Positions 47,943-53,856 of a stretch of DNA of 53,856 bases are shown here, in pieces (position 1 is the stretch's first letter; each line of letters begins with the position of its first letter). Both the position numbers and the translations under genes were made by a program. The stretch spans positions 1 through 53,856 of the IMG/VR virus record IMGVR_UViG_3300020119_000151. One strand, given 5' to 3'. Source of the DNA: a virus. The notes under the pieces are model-generated. The model was not told where the DNA came from, searched no databases, and saw only the letters and a list, made by a program, of their open reading frames with translations.

Positions 47943-48638
47943 ATGAAAACCATAACACGCAGCGTAAAACACACGTTCAAGACCGAAGAAATCGCCAACC
48001 TGAACACCGAATTCAGGCAGGCATTTGCCAACCTAAAAGCCGTCGAAGCTGAATTCGATAAGGTGAAGGCGTCCTACAAGGCCAAGACGACCGAAGCCGA
48101 ATCCATCATGGAAACCCTGAACGCGACCCTTCAGGCCGGCTTCGAATACCGCGACGAAAAATGCGTCGTCGTTCTCAACGCGAAGGACTCGAAGAAGCTG
48201 TTCTTCCTCGAACTAATTGCCGCGTTCCTCAGTGAACAATCGCCCGATCCTTTGGACTGGCCGGCGGATAAGGCGGCAATCGTCGAGGCGATGACGGCGG
48301 AGGACTTCCAGAAGGAACTCGTCGAGGCCGAAAGCAAATTCGAGTTGTTCAAGGAAATCACCATCTTCCCCGCCGCCGGCAATGACTTCGGCGTTCTGGC
48401 GGTTGGCCGGCTGGGTGGCAAGTGGTTCTCCGCGCTCCGCGTGACCATCGGCGGGCGCAAGATCGAGGAACGCCTGGACAGCGAGCAATCCTGTTCCAAG
48501 AAGCGGAGCGTCCAGATTGACCGGAGCCTTGGCCGGTTTCTGGTTTGGGTGGAAGAACAGCTTGGCCGCGAGGCGGCGAAGGGCTTCAAGAATCACGTCG
48601 AGCTTGTCAAAGCTGACCAGGCCGAACTGGAAGAATAA
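47943..48638 (+). CDS. Two-part hypothetical protein
   Basis: A 231-residue protein starting at 47943; ATG 47916 would add nine residues. The first 85 residues (TRSVKHTFKTEEIANLN, then helical KVKASYKAKTTEAES and FEYRDEKCVVVL) match a common small phage protein. The remainder (about 145 residues) is unrelated beta/alpha sequence, so it may be a fusion. It ends next to the convergent terminase gene without a visible terminator. Confidence 0.6.
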   Translation: MKTITRSVKHTFKTEEIANLNTEFRQAFANLKAVEAEFDKVKASYKAKTTEAESIMETLNATLQAGFEYRDEKCVVVLNAKDSKKLFFLELIAAFLSEQSPDPLDWPADKAAIVEAMTAEDFQKELVEAESKFELFKEITIFPAAGNDFGVLAVGRLGGKWFSALRVTIGGRKIEERLDSEQSCSKKRSVQIDRSLGRFLVWVEEQLGREAAKGFKNHVELVKADQAELEE

Positions 48639-50429
48639 TCACGACCTCTGCAACTGGCGGCGCTGGCTGCTTTCTTGGTAATCCTTCAGGAGAGCATCCA
48701 GCCCGTCAGGTTTCTTTTTCTTCTCGATCTCCTGCCCGATGCGTTGGATTTTGAAACCGCGCTGGCGAGCCCCTTCAACGGCGATGGCAAACCAGTCGTA
48801 CAAGTCGGGCGAAATCTTGATGCGCTCCTTCATTTCGTCCTTCGGCTCGACTTCGACCTTGTTGCCGGCGACGACTTTGAACAGGCGAAGCTGACCTTCG
48901 TTCGCAACGATGCGGGGAAGGTTTCGGACTTGCTGGGACTCGATGGCTTCGCGTGTGGAGAACCACATTTCGGTGACAAATTTCGAATAGTGTTCATCGC
49001 AACGCTTCAGGCGCTTGCCACCGGATGCCGCCTTGTCCTCAACGTAAAGGTCAAACCGGACGGGCCGCGCGGTGGGCTTGGCGCCGGAATCCACCGGGAT
49101 GGGGCAGGTATGGCCGAACACCTTGGCAAATGCGTTCCCCAGCGTACCGCGCCCGAATGAATCATAAAATCCGTTCTGTGCCGGTATGTTGGCCTGGTCC
49201 ATTCGCATCTTCATGAACTCCGCAATCTGGTCTTCAGGCTCGACGGAACTGTTCACCCTGATCGGCAGGATTTCAGGTGTGCCGACTGAAAGAATTTGGA
49301 TGCCGCCAAGCTCGTACCCGATGCGGATTGAGCCGACAACGCATCTGTCCCCGCCGCCATAGGCCGGGTCACAGGCATAGATGTCCGTAAAGCTTGGACC
49401 GTTCCAGATCGGCGCGTCAAAAGCCTTGTTGCGGGTGCAAAGCCCGATGGTGATGACACGGTTGCTCACCATGCCCTTGGATGGCTTGCCGATGGCTTGC
49501 TGGTAGAACTGCCAGGAATCTTCGCCGTGAGTGGCCTTCATCAACTCGACGAAATCGCTGCCGATGAGAAACGGGAAGCTGTCCTTCGGCTCGTCGTTGT
49601 TCGGCGTGTCGCGCCCGTCGAACGCAACCACCCATGCCTTGTACCAGCGCGAGCGCCATTCCTGGGTAACCTTCGTGTCAATCCAAGCTTCCCAGCCTTC
49701 TTCCGGTTCAGCCGCGGTGCACAGCGGGTCTGAAATGTCGGTGGGGTTTCCACCCATGACACCTTTGAAGCCCGGACTGACCATCCAATTTGCGTAAGCG
49801 TCCAGAAACGAGGGTTGCATCACCGCCGCCTCGTCGCCGTAGTGCTTCAGGATGCCGTCATTCTTCCCGGGCGAGTGCGGGGGCTTGGCACCCTGAAATT
49901 TTCCCATGCCGACAAACCTGCCGCCGGAGACGCAAGGCACACAGACGATGCCACGGTTCAATTCCCGGGCCATTTCGTTTTCGTCGTCGATGTCGTCGGG
50001 CGTGATTGCCATGTGCGATTCGAGGATGAAGCCGCCGAGCCAGGACCGTTTTTTCTTGGCGCGATTGAACAGCGTCTTTACGCGACCCCAAACTTTGATC
50101 TCAAGCGAACGCTTTTCGGTGGAAGAAATCAGGCTGAAAGATGTCTGCGGAAAGCAGAAGAAATCAATTAGGGCATGGACGGCGAACAGGTAGGTTTTGT
50201 TTGAGGATGCCGGGCCAAGAAAGACCGTGATTTTTTCCTGAACGATGCGGGTGATGCCTTTCACAAACCAGCGATGCTGCTTGTCCTCGGGCCAAAGGAT
50301 GCGGTGTGCGGCGAGGTAATGGGCTGGCTTTTCTTCCACTGGACCCTGCTCGATCATCCAAAATTCGATGTACAAATCATCGGTGCCAACCGGCCAGTTC
50401 TTGCCGTATTTCTCGAAGGTGTCAGCCAT
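48639..50429 (-). CDS. terL: Terminase large subunit
   Basis: A 596-residue protein; ATG 50429 is preferred to a GTG three codons upstream. Walker A is GPASSNKT (72-79), Walker B ends in DE (199-200), and the C-terminal nuclease has CDPAYGGGDRC (Asp354, Asp361), FYDSFGRG (Asp423) and a late PDLYDWFAIAVEGAR acidic site. It cuts and pumps DNA through the portal. It is alone on the minus strand, diverging from the fibre gene, far from portal and capsid. No small subunit lies next to it. Confidence 0.88.
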   Translation of the reverse strand: MADTFEKYGKNWPVGTDDLYIEFWMIEQGPVEEKPAHYLAAHRILWPEDKQHRWFVKGITRIVQEKITVFLGPASSNKTYLFAVHALIDFFCFPQTSFSLISSTEKRSLEIKVWGRVKTLFNRAKKKRSWLGGFILESHMAITPDDIDDENEMARELNRGIVCVPCVSGGRFVGMGKFQGAKPPHSPGKNDGILKHYGDEAAVMQPSFLDAYANWMVSPGFKGVMGGNPTDISDPLCTAAEPEEGWEAWIDTKVTQEWRSRWYKAWVVAFDGRDTPNNDEPKDSFPFLIGSDFVELMKATHGEDSWQFYQQAIGKPSKGMVSNRVITIGLCTRNKAFDAPIWNGPSFTDIYACDPAYGGGDRCVVGSIRIGYELGGIQILSVGTPEILPIRVNSSVEPEDQIAEFMKMRMDQANIPAQNGFYDSFGRGTLGNAFAKVFGHTCPIPVDSGAKPTARPVRFDLYVEDKAASGGKRLKRCDEHYSKFVTEMWFSTREAIESQQVRNLPRIVANEGQLRLFKVVAGNKVEVEPKDEMKERIKISPDLYDWFAIAVEGARQRGFKIQRIGQEIEKKKKPDGLDALLKDYQESSQRRQLQRS

Positions 50430-50483
50430 TGGAATCACAATACGCTTGCCATAAAGGAAATTCCATGCGAAAAGTGAATCGTC

Positions 50484-51281
50484 ATGTCAACGACAAACCC
50501 AAACCCATGCGCGTGTCCTTCGCCGGACGTCGTTGCTGTGCCTGGCGTTCAGGGCGCCCCGGGAGCCCCGGGTTCAAACGGAACGAATGGCGTAAATGCC
50601 TACACGGTCACGACCCAAAATTTCACCATTCCAACGACGGGCAGCACGGGTACGGTATCGGTGGCGAATGTTTCGTGGATGGTTGTCGGCCAGTTCCTTT
50701 TCATCAGTGACGGCACGAACCTGGCTCACTTTCAGATTACGGCGATTCAGGCCTCGCCTCCGGTCATCACGATCAAGGCGCTGGGGAACAACGGCGACAC
50801 GGCGGCGACGAACGTGATAAACAACGGGGCGAGCGTATCGCCGGGCGGCGTACAAGGATCGAACGGTTTCACGGTCCTGGGAACGAACAGCGCGGCAACC
50901 GCCGGCTCCCAAAACGTGACCGCGACCCCGGCACAGGCGCTTTCCGCCACATTGACGCTTGCCGGTTCCGCGAACAAGACCTACCTGCTCATGGCGCGCG
51001 TTCGCCTGGACATGGTTGGGGCGACGTTTGCCGCGATGCGAAACGTGACACTCACCTTGCGCCGGACGAATAACACGGGCGCGAACATTTTAAGCACGTC
51101 CATCGGGACTCCGATTGTTACGACGGTCACCTATGGCATGGGTGAACTCACGATTTTTGCGACCTACACGACGAACGGGGCATCGGACGTTGTTCAGCCT
51201 TTCATCTCGATTGACACGATTCCATCGGCAGGCAATTTGAATGTCGTCGAGGCATCCATCACCGCGCTGGAACTTACTTAA
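50484..51281 (+). CDS. Collagen-like short tail-fibre or fibre-linked protein
   Basis: A 265-residue protein. Residues about 21-36 hold five Gly-x-y triplets (GVQGAPGAPGSNGTNG), a short collagen-like trimer stalk. The rest is Thr/Asn/Ala-rich beta sequence, as in trimeric fibre heads. It directly precedes the nozzle-like gene. It probably forms a fibre or appendage at the tail. No signal peptide is present. Confidence 0.6.
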   Translation: MSTTNPNPCACPSPDVVAVPGVQGAPGAPGSNGTNGVNAYTVTTQNFTIPTTGSTGTVSVANVSWMVVGQFLFISDGTNLAHFQITAIQASPPVITIKALGNNGDTAATNVINNGASVSPGGVQGSNGFTVLGTNSAATAGSQNVTATPAQALSATLTLAGSANKTYLLMARVRLDMVGATFAAMRNVTLTLRRTNNTGANILSTSIGTPIVTTVTYGMGELTIFATYTTNGASDVVQPFISIDTIPSAGNLNVVEASITALELT

Positions 51282-51342
51282 TGTGGCGACTGAATTTAAA
51301 CCGCAAACGCTGATAGATTTCATTTCGACCTTGGAGGGGGGA

Positions 51343-53856
51343 ATGAGCGGAGGTAAGTCGCCGCTGTTGATTCCAAAAAATCAGATTTCATTCGGTCAGA
51401 ACCTTTCCCTTCGCGGCGGATTCGCCCAGCCAAGAAATCCGCTTCAGGTTAAAAAGCTCAACTTCAACGGAAGTACCGACCTGCAAAACCTGGTTCTGAA
51501 CGGGCGCTTTCAGGGCGCCGGTTATTACCGTCCCGATTCAGGAACGGAGTCGTTGGTTGCACAGATTCAGGGACATCTTCTCCTTTTCACTGAAGTTGGC
51601 AACGGTTGGAACGTGACCGACATCAGCATACCGAACGACCTGAACGACGCGAATGTTTCTCAGGTGTGGATGTGGCAGGCTGAAAACTTTCTCATCGTTC
51701 AAGACGGCACTGGAACATTGCCGATCTTCTACAACGGAACGACCTCGCGCCGTTCGTTTGGTCCTTCAGTTTTGCTGGGAACGGCGGTTGCGTTCAATCC
51801 ATCTACCCCGCCGGCAATCGGCGTTGCGGTCCAGGTGACTTTGAGCGCCCCATATACCGGCCCGTTCAACGTGCCGGTGATTTTCAACAAGGAATTTTAT
51901 CAGCCTTCCAGTTCGCTCGCCGGGTATCCGGTGATTTTAAAGAACAACAACGACACGCCCGGAAACACCGTGCCGGTGAATACGCCGGTCATCGCAATCC
52001 CGACTTCCGGAAACTCGAATTACAACATCGTCTCTTTTTCAGATGTGACGGCAAGCGCGGTTTTTCTGACCGCATCCGGCGGCGTGTTCACCTATAATGG
52101 AAACAAAATCGATACCGGAGGACCGATGTTTCACACCGGGTCAGTGGCATTCTTGGGAAGCCAGTTTGACACCATTTGGTTTTTGCCGAACGGAACCAGT
52201 GCCACGATCTCGATTAACACGCCGTTTTTGCAACCCGTTGGAACCGTCCTGACGATAGGCATGACGCAAACCCTGACGGCAGACGGACACACTTTTACGG
52301 AAACCCAAATCGGCGGCGGTACTGGGGCATACCAGAACGGTGCGAATTGGACTGTGACATCAGTTTCGCAGGATGGAAAAACGCTAGGGATAACCCTGTT
52401 GAACAATGCCGGCGGCGCGTTTTATTTCGGCAATGGTCCGTATCAGGACAACGGCGGAGGGGGACACGTTGCGGCCAACACAACCCCGCTGTCTTTTTAC
52501 AACCAGACATTTTCGGCAAGCTTCACTTCGCCGTCGTACATCATCGGGACGACGGTTCAGCCGTACGTTGTGCCTGCCCTGGGTCAAAATATAACCGTGC
52601 TGTTGAGCAACGCCTATACCGGACCAAATAACGCGGGCGCGACGGTTTTGGGAAAAAGCTATCAGATTTCAAATCCGGCAAATCCAGCGCCATCAACGAC
52701 GCTTTACCTGATAAATCTCACCGACAACACAACCGGGGCTTACGTCAACCCTTCCCCCATCATGTCCGTGCCTGAACTTCCCGCCGGCCGCAATGGGGCG
52801 TATGGCATGGGGTGTAATTGTTGCGTCCTGACGGACGGCATCAGCTATATCATCAGCGACGTGGTTGGTTCTGGCGCCGGCACCCAGGCGAACAACTTCA
52901 GGGATGCGGTTTTGAAGGTCACGCAGAACGATTTTCTTTTCGGAGGAGGCTCTTTCCGTTTGCCCGGCACTGGCGAAATCGCAACGGCGGTAATTTTCCC
53001 CCCGAACCTGGACACGTCACTTGGGCAAGGCCCGCTTCAGATCGGGACGCCATTCTCTTTCTTCACGAACGTCGTGCCTGGAACCGACCCGGCAAACTGG
53101 CCGACGCTGACGACCCCGATTCAGACCGAAAGCCTGAAGGACAACGGACCACTCGGGCAAAACTCGACGATTTCGGTCAACAGCGACACTTTTTTCAGGT
53201 CGAACATCGGCATAGGTTCATTGGTTCTGGCGCGGCGAGCGTTCCAAGGCTGGGGCAACAAACCAATCAGCTATGAAGTCATGCCGCTGTTCGACCCGGA
53301 CGACCAGAGCCTTTTGCAGTACAGCAGCGCGATTTCATTCACAAACCGCTTCCAATGCACGGCGAATCCGATCACTTCAAGCAACGGCGTCGTGCATCGT
53401 GGCGTCGTATCCCTGAATTTTGAGCTAATCAGCACTTTGCGCGAAGTCATTCCGCCGGCATGGGAAGGATTGCTTACCGGACTGAACATTTTTCAGATGG
53501 TTTCCGGGCGCGTCAATGGAAGCCTCCGGTCCTTTGCATTTACGTTCAATTACAACACGAATAATTTGGAGCTTTACGAGTTTTTGAGCGAGAGCGATTC
53601 CAATTATTTGGACAACGGAACGACGCCGATAGTTTGGGCGTTTGAAACCGCCTGCCTTTTCAACTCGGACGTGAAGCCGCTGAATGAACTCGTCATGCTG
53701 CACGATGGCGAGATTTATATCAGCGACATCCAGGGTAATGTTGACATCAAGGTTTATTACCGACCTGATTTTTACTCCTGTTGGACGCTTTGGGGAAATC
53801 CGAAAGTCTGCCAGTCATCGGACGCCGGCAATTCAAAGCCGGGATACCGGATGCGG
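51343..53856 (+). CDS. Tail nozzle-like protein (tail tubular protein B-like), N-terminal part
   Basis: It starts at ATG 51343, five bases after GGAGG; a GTG at 51283 in the same frame is the alternative. It runs off the window end and continues at position 2, total 1,177 residues. The N-terminal pattern fits podovirus nozzles: LVLNGRFQGAGYYRPDSGTE, then LVAQIQGHLLLFTEV, then QVWMWQAENFLIVQDGTG and LPIFYNGTTSRRSF. About residues 150-480 are beta-sandwich-like insertions, making it larger than T7 gp12. It should form the hexameric tube tip below the adaptor encoded next. Confidence 0.65.
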   Translation, partial: MSGGKSPLLIPKNQISFGQNLSLRGGFAQPRNPLQVKKLNFNGSTDLQNLVLNGRFQGAGYYRPDSGTESLVAQIQGHLLLFTEVGNGWNVTDISIPNDLNDANVSQVWMWQAENFLIVQDGTGTLPIFYNGTTSRRSFGPSVLLGTAVAFNPSTPPAIGVAVQVTLSAPYTGPFNVPVIFNKEFYQPSSSLAGYPVILKNNNDTPGNTVPVNTPVIAIPTSGNSNYNIVSFSDVTASAVFLTASGGVFTYNGNKIDTGGPMFHTGSVAFLGSQFDTIWFLPNGTSATISINTPFLQPVGTVLTIGMTQTLTADGHTFTETQIGGGTGAYQNGANWTVTSVSQDGKTLGITLLNNAGGAFYFGNGPYQDNGGGGHVAANTTPLSFYNQTFSASFTSPSYIIGTTVQPYVVPALGQNITVLLSNAYTGPNNAGATVLGKSYQISNPANPAPSTTLYLINLTDNTTGAYVNPSPIMSVPELPAGRNGAYGMGCNCCVLTDGISYIISDVVGSGAGTQANNFRDAVLKVTQNDFLFGGGSFRLPGTGEIATAVIFPPNLDTSLGQGPLQIGTPFSFFTNVVPGTDPANWPTLTTPIQTESLKDNGPLGQNSTISVNSDTFFRSNIGIGSLVLARRAFQGWGNKPISYEVMPLFDPDDQSLLQYSSAISFTNRFQCTANPITSSNGVVHRGVVSLNFELISTLREVIPPAWEGLLTGLNIFQMVSGRVNGSLRSFAFTFNYNTNNLELYEFLSESDSNYLDNGTTPIVWAFETACLFNSDVKPLNELVMLHDGEIYISDIQGNVDIKVYYRPDFYSCWTLWGNPKVCQSSDAGNSKPGYRMR

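Noticed and set aside
1-53856. CRISPR array, integrase or attachment site
   Set aside because: No regularly spaced repeats of the right length and no recombinase motif were seen; the HTH regulator alone is not evidence of lysogeny.

Overview
The window is a complete, circular tailed-phage genome. Its first 127 bases (1-127) recur exactly as its last 127 (53730-53856), so the unique sequence is about 53,729 bp. One large tail gene runs off the right end and continues in frame at the left end. Portal, adaptor, nozzle-like protein, large terminase, scaffold, major capsid protein and a 2,246-residue internal-virion-type protein indicate a short-tailed (podovirus-like) particle. No integrase, DNA polymerase or RNA polymerase was recognised. 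The host is unknown. A secreted protein at 29936-30415 ends like many Verrucomicrobiota exported proteins, which is only a weak hint.

Layout. (1) 50484 through the junction to 24886, plus strand: collagen-like fibre protein, nozzle, adaptor, Q-rich proteins, the giant protein, small zinc proteins, an HNH nuclease, an exonuclease, a glycosyltransferase, portal, a pentein (DDAH-like) enzyme, small genes and scaffold. An accessory block follows: GroES-like co-chaperonin, a GT9/GH130 fusion, a homing-type nuclease, a methyltransferase cassette flanked by inverted repeats, another methyltransferase and a GT2. (2) 24887-26588, minus: a five-gene cassette with an HTH protein and an HNH nuclease. (3) 26774-31306, plus: capsid, small virion proteins, a secreted protein, a membrane protein and a lipoprotein. 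(4) 31355-33336, minus: small genes led by a RusA-like resolvase. (5) 33419-36723, plus: Cro/CI-type regulator, ERF annealing protein and RecE-like exonuclease. (6) 36794-41234, minus: Dcm-type methyltransferase, PAPS-reductase-like protein, RadC-like protein and small genes. (7) 41442-48638, plus: a probable origin region, two replication-initiator-like proteins, an odd tRNA-like gene, a structured RNA candidate, DnaB helicase, ASCH and HNH proteins. (8) 48639-50429, minus: large terminase.

How it works together. Replication appears to use phage initiators and DnaB with host polymerases. ERF plus RecE-like nuclease, RusA and RadC form a recombination set. Genes are packed either with 4-bp ATGA/GTGA overlaps or with a three-base gap, often TGA-TTT-ATG. 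This regularity decided many start codons and exposed the methyltransferase cassette at 22503-23168 as an insertion: removing it with one copy of its 8-bp flanking repeat restores an ATGA overlap between its neighbours.

Most notable points: the 26-bp inverted-repeat methyltransferase cassette, a guanidine-modifying pentein enzyme inside the virion gene cluster, a tRNA-like gene whose D- and T-loop contact bases look exchanged, a pseudoknot-rich RNA at 43506-43670, and an overprinted reading frame inside the Dcm gene.
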